Source of the DNA: an uncultured Prevotellaceae bacterium
GTDB lineage: Bacteria > Bacteroidota > Bacteroidia > Bacteroidales > Bacteroidaceae
Assembly (NCBI GenBank): GCA_946410305.1
Contig: CAMJZV010000003.1
Location: 114,887 to 178,886, forward strand
Reading direction: 5' to 3'
DNA length: 64,000 nt
In this document: positions 18,324 through 26,637 of the stretch, one piece after another
Layout: each line of letters begins with the position of its first letter
Numbering within the stretch: position 1 is the first letter of the stretch
Translations under genes and position numbers: made by a program
Notes under the pieces: model-generated
The model's input: the letters and a program-made list of their open reading frames with translations, nothing else
What the model was told of the DNA's origin: nothing
Database searches by the model: none

Positions 18324-19256
18324 TTAATGCTCCAGTAGGAAGCGTTCTGCTTCGATGGCTGCCTGACAACCTGTACCTGCTGCGCTGATAGCCTGACGAT
18401 AAACAGGATCGGCACAGTCGCCAGCAACAAAGACTCCTGGCAACTTGGTGCGTGGTGTTCCGTCAATCTTCTTTAGGTAGCCAACCTCGTCAGTTTCCAG
18501 CCATTCCTTGAAGATATCTGTATTGGGCTTGTGACCGATAGCTAGGAAGAATCCATCAATCTGGATATCTACCAGCTGCTCGTCTGCTTCGCCCTTGCGC
18601 TTTACAAGGTGAGCGCCTTCTACGCCGTTTTCGCCAAAGAGACCGAGAGTGTTGTGTTCAAACAGTATTTCAATGTTCTCAGCAGCCATGACGCGGTCTT
18701 GCATGACTTTAGAGGCACGCAGGAACGGTTTGCGGACAATCAGATATACTTTCTTGGCCAGTCCACTCAGGTAGAGTGCATCTTCGCAGGCAGTATCGCC
18801 ACCGCCAACAACGGCTACGGTCTTTTTGCGGTAGAAGAAACCGTCGCAGGTAGCACAGGCAGAGACGCCTTGTCCGTTATATTTGCGCTCGTCGTCCAGT
18901 CCGAGATATTTTGCAGAGGCTCCCGTAGCAATAATGACGGTCTCAGCTTCTATCTCATTATTGTTCTCGTCCCAGAGGCGATAGGGGCGACTGGAAAAGT
19001 CGACTTTCGTGATGCTACCATCGCGTATGTCGGCACCAAAACGCTCGGCCTGCTCACGGATGTCCATCATCATCTGGTTGCCGTCAACGCCCTGAGGGTA
19101 GCCGGGGAAGTTCTCTACCTCGGTGGTTTGTGTCAGCTGACCACCAGGCTGCATACCACTATATTCTACAGGGTGCAGGTTGGCGCGGCTGGCATAAATA
19201 GCGGCAGTGTATCCAGCAGGACCGCTGCCAATTATCAAACATTTTACGTGTTCCAT
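18324..19256 (-). CDS. trxB: Thioredoxin-disulfide reductase
   Basis: 310 residues. FAD-binding GSGPAGYTAAIYASRA at the N-terminus, redox-active CATC in GVSACATCDGFFYR, NADPH-binding GGGDTACEDALYLS, and the C-terminal FVAGDCADPVYRQAISAAGTGCQAAIEAE. It reduces thioredoxin with NADPH in the cytoplasm. It starts 4 bp after the stop of the upstream glutathione-peroxidase-like gene, so the two form a peroxide/thiol-defence operon in which TrxB may, via thioredoxin, recycle the peroxidase. Confidence 0.96.
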   Translation of the reverse strand: MEHVKCLIIGSGPAGYTAAIYASRANLHPVEYSGMQPGGQLTQTTEVENFPGYPQGVDGNQMMMDIREQAERFGADIRDGSITKVDFSSRPYRLWDENNNEIEAETVIIATGASAKYLGLDDERKYNGQGVSACATCDGFFYRKKTVAVVGGGDTACEDALYLSGLAKKVYLIVRKPFLRASKVMQDRVMAAENIEILFEHNTLGLFGENGVEGAHLVKRKGEADEQLVDIQIDGFFLAIGHKPNTDIFKEWLETDEVGYLKKIDGTPRTKLPGVFVAGDCADPVYRQAISAAGTGCQAAIEAERFLLEH

Positions 19257-19260
19257 CGAT

Positions 19261-19812
19261 TTATTTCAGCAGTTCTTCGATTTGCTTGGCGATGTTCTCG
19301 ATTTTCTCAGTGGGCTCGAAGCGGGCAACGACCTGTCCCTTCTTGTTGATCAGGAACTTGGTGAAGTTCCACTTGATGTCGGCCTTTTCCTTATAGTTGG
19401 GGTCGGCTTTGGTAAGCATATCGTCTAGGATGTGAGCAATGGGGTGCTCCATGTCCCAACCTGCAAAGCCTTTCTGCTCTTTCAGGAATTGGAAGAGAGG
19501 CTCGGCATCTTCGCCATTAACCTTTACCTTCTTGAAACGGGGGAATTCAGTGCCGAAGTTCAGTTTGCAGAACTCGTGGATGCTCTCGTCAGTGCCGGGA
19601 GCCTGCTGGCCGAACTGGTTGCAAGGGAAGTCGAGAATCTCGAAACCCTCAGCGTGATACTTCTTGTACAGGGCTTCCAGTTCGTCGTACTGAGGAGTGA
19701 AACCGCACTTGGTGGCGGTGTTGACGATGAGCAGTACCTCGTTGGCATACTCTTTCAGTGAGACATCCTTACCTTTTCTGTCTTTGACAGTGTAGTCGTA
19801 AACTGTTTTCAT
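19261..19812 (-). CDS. Glutathione-peroxidase-family thiol peroxidase
   Basis: 183 residues. GPx signatures NTATKCGFTPQYDELEALY (peroxidatic Cys replaces Sec), LDFPCNQFGQQAPG, and KWNFTKFLINKKGQVV are all present. The second Cys in FPCNQF marks a thioredoxin-dependent type. It reduces hydrogen peroxide or organic hydroperoxides in the cytoplasm. First gene of an operon with trxB, and the likely electron path is NADPH-TrxB-thioredoxin-this enzyme. A -7 box lies 58 bp upstream of the ATG. Confidence 0.94.
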   Translation of the reverse strand: MKTVYDYTVKDRKGKDVSLKEYANEVLLIVNTATKCGFTPQYDELEALYKKYHAEGFEILDFPCNQFGQQAPGTDESIHEFCKLNFGTEFPRFKKVKVNGEDAEPLFQFLKEQKGFAGWDMEHPIAHILDDMLTKADPNYKEKADIKWNFTKFLINKKGQVVARFEPTEKIENIAKQIEELLK

Positions 19813-19869
19813 TGTGTTGTTTTTGTTGTATTGTTTTTGTCAAAAATTAAGTCGCATCATTGCTTGCAG

Positions 19870-19877
19870 CAAAGATA
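19870..19877 (-). promoter_or_regulatory. -7 box TATCTTTG for the gpx-trxB operon
   Basis: Reverse-strand TAnnTTTG match 58 bp before the peroxidase ATG. Confidence 0.6.
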
Positions 19878-19914
19878 CGACTTTTCCTTGGGAAAACCAA
19901 AGGTTTTACATTTT

Positions 19915-20901
19915 TTATTTATACCACGTCCATTCTGACTCCATCTTTGCCTGGCTGACGTTCTCTACTTCAGTCTCGATATCGTCAGGAAGATTGCAGA
20001 AGAAGTCAATGCCTGTCTTGCTCTGTAGTGCCTGTATGGTGACGGCATAGCTCTTCAGGTCTGTTGAATATGAATTTTGATCTTGAGCTATCCAGAAACC
20101 TGTTGCCTTAAAAGATGTACCTTTTTTGCCCAGTACGGCCATAAAGAAGTATTTGGGTACAGGAACGTGGTTATTATTGATTCTCGTTGCTTGATGACTT
20201 TTTTGGCAAACATACTCAATAATATGTTCAGCTTTATCAATGGTTCCTCCTTTGCATACAAACATGGTGTCAAAAAGGGCTGTCCATGTGCGTAGCTGAT
20301 TTTCCATATTCTCCCATATGCCCTGATTAAATAGTTTGCCAACTTGTGGCTGCATATTTGTGATATAGAATGTTTGGTAGTTTGCTTCTTCTGCTCGCTG
20401 TCGGTCTGCGGAAGGGCAAATGTGCCCGTGATCATAGCCAGAATATTTGTAGGGATCTATGGTAAGTTGGTACTGTGAGGGAATATCTAAATCGTTGGGA
20501 TATTGGCACTCTGGCGACAGAGAACCGTCGTTGTCTGCACTGTACCGTGATACATTGTTACTAGGCGTTTTGCTTGCTATAATATCTGCGTACATTTGGT
20601 AGCAACTCCAACGTTGGGCATTGATGTTTGTGTCCCATTCTACGCTGTAGTTAACACCGCTTTTGTTTAATTTGTCGTTCAGTATACCGCTATGAACGAT
20701 GACAACACTGTTGCCGCCTTTCAGTGCAGGAAATTCAAGGTTGTATTTGGCAATTTCAGGACCTGCTGCCTGACGATCGTCAGGTTGTACGGGAGTTTCT
20801 GTTCCTTTCTTGCCACCAATCTGATAGTCGTTCTCATCGTCTCCGCAAGCTACGAAGGCCATGAGTGCTAATGCTGATAAGAATAAATGAAGTTTTTTCA
20901 T
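19915..20901 (-). CDS. Secreted DNA/RNA non-specific endonuclease lipoprotein
   Basis: 328 residues from ATG 20901 (the track's 20970 start adds 23 residues before the signal peptide). Lipobox AFVAC places the lipid on Cys19. The catalytic block is YDHGHICPSADR at about 156-167: the usual DRGH motif reads DHGH here, with His160 as the expected general base. The metal-binding region TNMQPQVGKLFNQGIWENMENQLR carries the family Asn and Glu. These enzymes (NUC1/Serratia-nuclease fold) cut DNA and RNA without sequence preference. As a lipoprotein it acts in the periplasm or at the cell surface, probably on extracellular nucleic acids. The Arg-to-His change in DRGH is worth checking. Confidence 0.9.
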   Translation of the reverse strand: MKKLHLFLSALALMAFVACGDDENDYQIGGKKGTETPVQPDDRQAAGPEIAKYNLEFPALKGGNSVVIVHSGILNDKLNKSGVNYSVEWDTNINAQRWSCYQMYADIIASKTPSNNVSRYSADNDGSLSPECQYPNDLDIPSQYQLTIDPYKYSGYDHGHICPSADRQRAEEANYQTFYITNMQPQVGKLFNQGIWENMENQLRTWTALFDTMFVCKGGTIDKAEHIIEYVCQKSHQATRINNNHVPVPKYFFMAVLGKKGTSFKATGFWIAQDQNSYSTDLKSYAVTIQALQSKTGIDFFCNLPDDIETEVENVSQAKMESEWTWYK

Positions 20902-21017
20902 AGTGTAGGATTTTTTAGTCGTTATAGTTTGTTGTTGTAGGTGTTGTTTTTGAAAGGTAAAGGTGCCCACAAGGCATATGCAACTACCCTGTACGCACCT
21001 TCAATGTCTTGTTCAGC

Positions 21018-21039
21018 GTGAAATATCTTATTGTTTCAC
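21018..21039 (-). terminator. Possible hairpin after rpmE2
   Basis: GTGAAA and TTTCAC arms around a 10-nt AT-rich loop, 13 bp after the rpmE2 stop. No long T tract, so only a weak candidate. Confidence 0.4.
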
Positions 21040-21052
21040 AACCTAGCCTCTC

Positions 21053-21307
21053 TTACTTCTTGGCAGCCTTACCGTAGCGGCTCATGAACTTATCAACACG
21101 ACCAGCGGTGTCGACGAGCTTGCTCTTACCAGTGTAGAAGGGGTGAGAAGTGCTCGAAATTTCAATCTTTACCACGGGGTAAGTTTCGCCTTCGAACTCT
21201 ACAGTGTCGTTAGTCTTAGCGGTAGAGCGCGAGAGGAACATATCGCCGTTGGACATGTCCTTAAACACGACGGGGCGATAGTTTTCTGGATGAATACCTT
21301 TTTTCAT
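21053..21307 (-). CDS. rpmE2: 50S ribosomal protein L31 type B
   Basis: 84 residues, starting [21 protein letters not shown] and containing [25 protein letters not shown], typical of bacterial L31. It lacks the CxxC zinc-binding cysteines, so it is the type B (zinc-independent) form. Located on the large ribosomal subunit. Monocistronic here. Confidence 0.97.
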   Translation of the reverse strand: MKKGIHPENYRPVVFKDMSNGDMFLSRSTAKTNDTVEFEGETYPVVKIEISSTSHPFYTGKSKLVDTAGRVDKFMSRYGKAAKK

Positions 21308-21659
21308 TTTACTTGTTAATTATTACTTGTTATTTGATATAAGTGCATATTGCGGGTGCAAAGGTACGAAGAAAAAATGAACTGACCAAATGTTTCCAGA
21401 AATTTATTTCGTTTTGTTTTTACAATATAGGTACGTTGCGCGGGTGTACCTGTCTTTCTAATAGCTGTATCGGCTGCTGAGATAGCTGTTCTCGCTACTG
21501 AGACAGCTGTATACGCGAAAAAGTCGTACGACTTTTCCAAAAGTGGTACGACCTTTTGCTGGGAATAGCTATCTCGTATTCAGGAACAGCTAATACAGAC
21601 GTGGGATGGGCTGTTTCGTGCGCGCGTGCGCATACACGCCCCGCGCGGGAACGTTTCTA

Positions 21660-21857
21660 AAAATCGCTTTCACTTTCACAATGCCCTATATACAGGGCAT
21701 CTGAGCTACTTTCCCCAATTTTGACGTTTCACAAACGTTTCACACTTTTCTGTGAAAGCGATGTGAAACGTTGAGGCAACTCTCCGCACGTATGAGCAGC
21801 TGAGAATAGCTTATTTATGGGACTTTTTCGTAGCTGCGTGAAAGTGAAAGCGATTTT
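21660..21857. repeat. 198-bp element with 20-bp perfect terminal inverted repeats
   Basis: AAAATCGCTTTCACTTTCAC (21660-21679) is matched exactly in reverse complement at 21838-21857. Inside are the palindrome ATGCCCTATATACAGGGCAT (21681-21700), two direct ACGTTTCACA words and an inverted TGTGAAACGTT. The size and ends resemble a miniature inverted-repeat element or a large structured RNA/DNA cruciform. It lies 13 bp from the left REP of the transposase unit. Confidence 0.7.
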
Positions 21858-21870
21858 TTGAAAAGTAAAA

Positions 21871-21901
21871 ACGGCTGCACGCCAGGGTGGGGTGCAACCG
21901 T
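21871..21901. repeat. REP hairpin, left of the RAYT gene
   Basis: ACGGCTGCAC and GTGCAACCGT arms around GCCAGGGTGGG. Same orientation and same 31-bp length as the right copy, differing at two positions. Confidence 0.85.
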
Positions 21902-21926
21902 ATATAATAGAATAAGGTGTAAGGTT

Positions 21927-22967
21927 CTATATCTGCGTGATTGTCTCTACCAGTCTGTTAAGCATCAGGCATTGTTCTCGTGAGATGGTGCGTCGTTGCA
22001 TGTGGTACTCCCATGGACTCACCTGTAGCAGACGACCATCAGAGCAGGCATCGAAAGACTCTCCAGCGGGCTTGTACAATGGAGGGAACCCGTTTCCACG
22101 AACCAATATGATGCGATAGCCCCAATTCATCGCTTCGCGCATGACCTCCTTTTCGCGGGTTGCGATAGCGGCGCTCACCAGCACGCCACCTCGCTCTCCA
22201 CATGCCAGCCATTTTTGCTTGTAGTCCTCGTAATCCTTGTCAGTATATGCGCTATGTACGATGACGGCTACCATATCTGGGATGTCAAGAAGAAAGCTAT
22301 TGCCCACAAGTTGGCAGTGCCACTCCGCAATGTCTCTGTAGTGCATCGTGGTGAAGTAGTCGGGGTGTAGCCGCTTGATGGCCAGGCGACGAGGGTTGTC
22401 GTCTAGATAGTGGAGCCAGTTGTCGAGCTGGCCGTCTTCCAGTAGTATCTGGTCATTGTAGCCACTTTCAAAGAGCACGGGGCGGTTCTTTTCCGCAGGA
22501 GAAACTGCGGGAGTGGTGGTTTCTTCCTCCACTACTCCTGCCGTTTCTCCAGCAGGTATTGCAGATAGTCGCCACCATGCTCTGGAGCATCCTACCTTGA
22601 ATCCTCTTACAACATCGCCAAGATGCTTGCTGGCGGGTAAGTCCTCTTTGACTCTCACAATCATATGGATGTGATCGGGCATGATGCAGACTTTCCAGAC
22701 CTCTACCATTTTGTAGAAGTATGAAATTTTCTGTGTCTCTTCGCTGTAGATGACTTTCCCGAGTTCTGTCAGCTCCACGCACGCACTCTGATTATTAGTG
22801 GGCATAATCAATTTTCCCAGCAGAGGCTGGCGCCCGTCGACCACCAAAGTCAGTAAGTAAGTGCCTTTGTGCTGATAGTCGTGCCACGGTTTACGGCGTT
22901 TCATGTTATGTCGTGTTCCTTCGACTTTAATTCCCGCCTCAATGGCTTCTTCTCTTGTTTTGGACAT
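21927..22967 (-). CDS. REP-associated tyrosine transposase (RAYT) with DprA/SLOG-like C-terminal domain
   Basis: 346 residues. The N-terminal half is a Y1 HUH transposase: TYLLTLVVDGRQPLLG, then the HUH motif in CIMPDHIHMIVRV (His99, His101), with candidate nucleophile Tyr170 in FESGYNDQIL and the NWLHYLDDNPRRLAI helix seen in RAYTs. Residues about 138-160 are encoded by an in-frame palindrome. Residues about 225-320 (MVAVIVHSAY, GGVLVSAAIATREKEVMREAMNWGYRIILVRGNG, FDACSDGRLLQVSPW) look like a Rossmann-type DprA/SLOG domain, which is not part of a plain RAYT. Two direct REP hairpins flank the gene, the usual RAYT setting. RAYTs nick and move REP sequences in single-stranded form. Transposase call is firm; the C-terminal assignment is from motif reading only. 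Confidence 0.87.
   Translation of the reverse strand: MSKTREEAIEAGIKVEGTRHNMKRRKPWHDYQHKGTYLLTLVVDGRQPLLGKLIMPTNNQSACVELTELGKVIYSEETQKISYFYKMVEVWKVCIMPDHIHMIVRVKEDLPASKHLGDVVRGFKVGCSRAWWRLSAIPAGETAGVVEEETTTPAVSPAEKNRPVLFESGYNDQILLEDGQLDNWLHYLDDNPRRLAIKRLHPDYFTTMHYRDIAEWHCQLVGNSFLLDIPDMVAVIVHSAYTDKDYEDYKQKWLACGERGGVLVSAAIATREKEVMREAMNWGYRIILVRGNGFPPLYKPAGESFDACSDGRLLQVSPWEYHMQRRTISREQCLMLNRLVETITQI
22495..22553. repeat. In-frame palindrome inside the RAYT gene
   Basis: A 25-bp arm (22495-22519) and its imperfect reverse complement (22529-22553, four mismatches) around a 9-nt loop. It encodes the low-complexity AETAGVVEEETTTPAVSPAE stretch between the HUH core and the tyrosine helix. Confidence 0.75.
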
Positions 22968-22981
22968 GGTGTTAAGTTAAA

Positions 22982-23012
22982 ACGGCTGCACGCCAGAGTG
23001 GGGTGCAGCCGT
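22982..23012. repeat. REP hairpin, right of the RAYT gene
   Basis: ACGGCTGCAC and GTGCAGCCGT perfect 10-bp arms around GCCAGAGTGGG. Direct repeat of the left copy. It also ends 21 bp before the stop of the next gene and may serve as its terminator. Confidence 0.87.
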
Positions 23013-23033
23013 TTGATATAGAAAACTTATGTC

Positions 23034-24800
23034 TTACTTAATGACAACCGTCTTGATTTCCCATGTTGGAGCAACGGCTGAAGTGCTGACATATTTGAAA
23101 GCAACCTTTACATTCTCTTTGCCTGCATAAGCTTTGAGGTCTACCGAGCTATCAACGAATGTCCAGCTCTTGCCGTCAGGTAGGCTTACAATTGTTGCTT
23201 CAGCCCAGTTAGCTCCATCGTATACCATTACTTTGATATGGTCTGTGATGGTTCCTTCTTTTACGTAGTTGCATGCATTATTGAAAGTCATCACAGGAGC
23301 TGTGGCGTTTTTCAGGCTAAATGCGGGAGAAACCAACCAGCTCTCAGCAGGATTGTTAGTGTTGTTGGCATAAGCTGAGGCCTTCATGTAACCCTTGGTG
23401 TCTGCCTTCCATACAAATGTCAGTCCGCCTAAGTCTTTGTCATTGATGGTAAAGTCGCCCTGACCATCAGCGAAAGAAACATTCAGAACGTCGCCACTTG
23501 GTGTATCACCGCCACCAGCAGGAACGAGGCTAACGAGATAGTTGCCTTGAGCAATTTCTGGTGTGGTGTTGCCGTCCTTGACATACTTGGTAAGTTTACC
23601 CAAAACAACAACCTTGTCGCCAACATTGATCTGACCAGCAGCGGTAAAGTCGGTATTGTTTAAGTTCTTGCCACGGAATACGGTGATATCGTTAGTGCCG
23701 TCAGTAATGACATAGTCAATATTCTTGTACTTAACAATATTCTCGTCTGTAGTCTTAATTTGCTTAATAGTACCTTCTACATAAGCCTCTTTGTCTGTTG
23801 TACCATTATCTGCCAAAGCGCTGATGTATTCTAAAGCTTTTGCAACGGTAATAGGAGCATCCTTGGTGCCGATAGTCTCGCCACCGCTGCCGCTACCACC
23901 AGCCTTAACAAGGCTAACGAGGTAGTTGCCCTTAGCAATCTCTGGAGTAACCTTGCTGTCTTTCACATATTTGTAGAGCTTACCAAATACAATGACTTCA
24001 TCGCCGGCAGCAAGTGCATCAATACCTGTGAACTTGGCTCCATTGAGACCATCACCAGAGTAAACGGTGATAGTGTTGGTCTCTGTTCCATCCTCAGAGA
24101 TGAGGTAGTTCAAGTTGCCATACTTCTCAAAGTTAGCCTGACTTGTTGTGACCTTTACAACCTTACCCTTTACGTATGCATTTAACTCACTCTCTTTACC
24201 ATCTTCGAGAGCATTGATCTTTTCTAATGCTTGGGCAATAGTAAGGGGAGCTTCTTTGGTACCAATTGTTTCACCAGTTGGCGTGTCACCACCGCCGCCA
24301 GCTTTCACGCCGTTCAGCTCAACGATGATGCTACCACTGTCGTACTCAGGAGTGGTGCCCTTGAAATTCTTGATGTTACCCTTGATGATAACAGCGTCGC
24401 CAACCTTGATGATTGTTGCACCTGCCTCGTTGAATTTCTGTCCACCAAGACCTACACCACGGTAAACTTCGTACTTACCGCTCTTGCCTTCTGCATCGTC
24501 ACTGATCCAATAGGTAGAATTACCATAGGTGCCTTCTGTATCTATTTCGTCAATCTGGCAGATGTAACCCTTTGTATAGACGTCGTTCTTGACTTCACCA
24601 TCGGCCATTGCTTTGGTGACTTCAGTGACTTTAGCTACGTTGTAGGGGTCTGCCTCTGTACCAGAACCTGTAGGCTCAACAACGACAGTCTCTTTTGCGT
24701 TGGGGTTGATGGGCTGTCCGAATGGCTCGGGCACGTCCTCACAACTGGTGAATGTGAAAGCCGTTACGGCCATCGCAATCAGATAATAAATCTTTTTCAT
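23034..24800 (-). CDS. Surface lipoprotein with three OB-fold-like repeats and a choice-of-anchor-J-like domain
   Basis: 588 residues, lipobox FTSC at Cys20 (AFTFTSCEDVPEP). Three repeats of about 125 residues each start with a (G)TxxxPxTVAKA-type line and share YVKGxVxxI, YGNxxYxI, (V/F)RGxxLNxxxF and GDxVVxxGKLxKY blocks: about residues 46-165, 185-300 and 315-430. This is the pattern of the Bacteroidota OB-fold-like domains (DUF6359/DUF5689 type). The C-terminal about 150 residues (FADGQGDFTINDK, SWLVSPAFSLKNATAPVMTFNNAC) match a choice-of-anchor J/jelly-roll domain. It is the last gene of an operon with a DUF5689 lipoprotein and a TonB-dependent receptor. Nucleic-acid or nucleotide binding is plausible but unproven. 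Confidence 0.85.
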   Translation of the reverse strand: MKKIYYLIAMAVTAFTFTSCEDVPEPFGQPINPNAKETVVVEPTGSGTEADPYNVAKVTEVTKAMADGEVKNDVYTKGYICQIDEIDTEGTYGNSTYWISDDAEGKSGKYEVYRGVGLGGQKFNEAGATIIKVGDAVIIKGNIKNFKGTTPEYDSGSIIVELNGVKAGGGGDTPTGETIGTKEAPLTIAQALEKINALEDGKESELNAYVKGKVVKVTTSQANFEKYGNLNYLISEDGTETNTITVYSGDGLNGAKFTGIDALAAGDEVIVFGKLYKYVKDSKVTPEIAKGNYLVSLVKAGGSGSGGETIGTKDAPITVAKALEYISALADNGTTDKEAYVEGTIKQIKTTDENIVKYKNIDYVITDGTNDITVFRGKNLNNTDFTAAGQINVGDKVVVLGKLTKYVKDGNTTPEIAQGNYLVSLVPAGGGDTPSGDVLNVSFADGQGDFTINDKDLGGLTFVWKADTKGYMKASAYANNTNNPAESWLVSPAFSLKNATAPVMTFNNACNYVKEGTITDHIKVMVYDGANWAEATIVSLPDGKSWTFVDSSVDLKAYAGKENVKVAFKYVSTSAVAPTWEIKTVVIK

Positions 24801-24844
24801 ATTGTTGTTCTTTTTTGTTATTCGTAATAAGTATTAGAAATAGA

Positions 24845-26623
24845 TTACTGAGCGTAGGTGATAACGATGCTCTTCATACGCAGTTGGACACCACCTTTTG
24901 CTTCACTATGTTCATTAACAACTGTCAAAGTGTTTCCACTGAGACTCGCTGTTAACGTTTCATTGCCTACGCAAGGAGTGTCACCATTAGCGGTACATGT
25001 GACAACAATCTTAGCAATGGGCTTTGTTCCTGTCAGCGTAAGGACATTCTTTGCGTACATGCGAGCCTCGTCAAAATCGCCAGTCTTCCAATATTTCGGT
25101 GTTGTAGTACCATCTCCTTTTGTCAACGCGACTGTAACACCGTTTGTTGTTCCTGAGGGTTCTTCCTGCTGATGTGCCCATCCCAATGCCGTAAAGTCGA
25201 CAGTAGCTGTTGCGGATGATGCTGTAGCAGAAGGATTGGTTAGAGTCAGTGTTAATCCGTCAATGCTACGTGTAAAGACTCCACTTGTATCGCCACTTCC
25301 ACTATTGTCACCGTTTCCATTGTCACCGTTTCCATTGTCACCGCTTCCATTGTCACCACCACCATTTACGCTGGCGCCCTTAGTGTCTTTTCCGTTGACA
25401 GATACGATGATGGACTTACCTTGTCCCTCAGTTTCGGGCTTAGAACCGTTGTAGTTCACAACTTTACCACAGATGACAACTTCGTCGCCTTTGCTAACCT
25501 TGAAACCGCTGGGCAATTTCTTGCCGTCAGAACCTGCCATCTGGTATGCTGTGAAACGTACGCCTCCATCTTTGCTGTCTGCTATCTCAAACGTGATGTT
25601 TCCATACTGCTCACTTGCTTCTGCATCGGCAACAACGTAACCCTTGATATAATACTTCTGAGAAGAAGTAGTGGTTCCAACCTCCTGGCACTTTGCAATA
25701 GCTGCTGCAACGTTGAAAGGCTTAGCTGCGGTACCATCACCGTCTGGTTCAGTAGGTGTCCAGGTAGATTCATAGTCCAATCCATCGTATGGCTGGATGT
25801 CATCGAGAGTACGTGGCATGATCTGAATGTCGTTGGCAAAGCGTGACAGAATACCAGTGATGTTAATCTTCTCAGTAGGCATTACCATCGTTGCAAACTT
25901 AGCATAGGTGCTGGTGCGAACATACACTGTTGTGCTCTGATTAGCAACCTCGCGGTTTGCACAGCCACCACTCAGCTTGACGCTACCATCGCTGGGTGCA
26001 AAGACCTTTTCGCCATCGGCATCCTTCATGGTAACGCCTACCAGAGTTACTACCTTACCAAAGTCGCGATCAAGGTCGAGCATACCCATGTCGTTTGTCT
26101 TGATAGGTTTAACAGACAGACCCTTCACTGCTGGAATCAGCTTGAAATGCTCTTGCCATGTATAGCGATCCATGCGGCCAACCTGCTGGGTGGTCTCGTC
26201 TTTCTGATACAAGATTCCGACCTGTGGCTGTTGTCCGTATCCACCAATGTATAGACCATTGAGTTCAATCAGCATGCATTGACCCACTGGAGCCTCGCTG
26301 AAGATACCTGATTTGTTGATGCTGAGGCTGATACCGCCAGTCTTATCTGCTACATAGAGCGTCTTATAGATGTTGCTACCTTCATCGTTACCAGTGACGA
26401 TAACCTTAATTTGAGTTGGCTTCGTTACTTGCTTCAGACTTCCGCTGCTGATAACGTCTTTAAAATCAGCCTTAAGGTCTGCAAGTGTAACAACATTGCT
26501 CTCCTGGAGATACTGGTTGCCGTAACTGTTAAGTCCTTCTGTCACCGATGGGTCGTCCCATGTGTGGCACGATACGGTGAGAATGGCTGTCAGTGCTAAT
26601 AGGAAAATATTTCTTGTCTTCAT
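24845..26623 (-). CDS. DUF5689-type lipoprotein with OB-fold-like domain
   Basis: 592 residues, lipobox LTVSC at Cys19. The N-terminal DUF5689 region (about 45-280) includes VTLADLKADF, IKVIVTGNDEGSNIYKTLYVADKTGGISLSI and RDFGKVVTLVGVTM. An OB-fold-like repeat follows (about 300-410, KPFNVAAAIAKCQEVG to GDEVVICGKVVNYNG), then a Gly/Asn/Asp linker of tandem GNGDN units, and a C-terminal beta-rich domain. It sits between the TonB-dependent receptor (14 bp upstream) and the second OB-like lipoprotein (44 bp downstream), in the place where SusD-like surface partners would be found. The family's function is unknown; surface capture of a ligand for the receptor is the likely role. Confidence 0.85.
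   Translation of the reverse strand: MKTRNIFLLALTAILTVSCHTWDDPSVTEGLNSYGNQYLQESNVVTLADLKADFKDVISSGSLKQVTKPTQIKVIVTGNDEGSNIYKTLYVADKTGGISLSINKSGIFSEAPVGQCMLIELNGLYIGGYGQQPQVGILYQKDETTQQVGRMDRYTWQEHFKLIPAVKGLSVKPIKTNDMGMLDLDRDFGKVVTLVGVTMKDADGEKVFAPSDGSVKLSGGCANREVANQSTTVYVRTSTYAKFATMVMPTEKINITGILSRFANDIQIMPRTLDDIQPYDGLDYESTWTPTEPDGDGTAAKPFNVAAAIAKCQEVGTTTSSQKYYIKGYVVADAEASEQYGNITFEIADSKDGGVRFTAYQMAGSDGKKLPSGFKVSKGDEVVICGKVVNYNGSKPETEGQGKSIIVSVNGKDTKGASVNGGGDNGSGDNGNGDNGNGDNSGSGDTSGVFTRSIDGLTLTLTNPSATASSATATVDFTALGWAHQQEEPSGTTNGVTVALTKGDGTTTPKYWKTGDFDEARMYAKNVLTLTGTKPIAKIVVTCTANGDTPCVGNETLTASLSGNTLTVVNEHSEAKGGVQLRMKSIVITYAQ
25304..25363. repeat. 15-bp tandem repeats in the DUF5689 gene linker
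   Basis: ATTGTCACCGTTTCC-type units in about four copies encode the GDNGN linker; copy number is likely variable. Confidence 0.8.
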
Positions 26624-26637
26624 AATGCTTCAGTGTT

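Larger units (their letters stand above)
21308..21926. other. Gene-free 620-bp region rich in short palindromes
   Basis: No convincing ORF. From left to right it holds repeated AGCTGT words with GCTACTGAGA/GCTGCTGAGA spacers (21462-21510), the perfect palindrome AAAAGTCGTACGACTTTT (21519-21536) with a diverged second copy at 21539-21557, the 198-bp inverted-repeat element at 21660-21857, and the left REP hairpin at 21871-21901. The track ORF at 21316-21540 (minus) has a biased composition and overlaps these repeats, so it is not called. Confidence 0.7.

Noticed and set aside
21316-21540. 74-aa minus-strand ORF next to rpmE2
   Set aside because: Overlaps palindromic AGCTGT-type repeats, biased composition, no promoter or homology.
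21462-21610. CRISPR-like look of repeated AGCTGT words
   Set aside because: Units are short and irregular with no constant repeat-spacer length and no cas genes.
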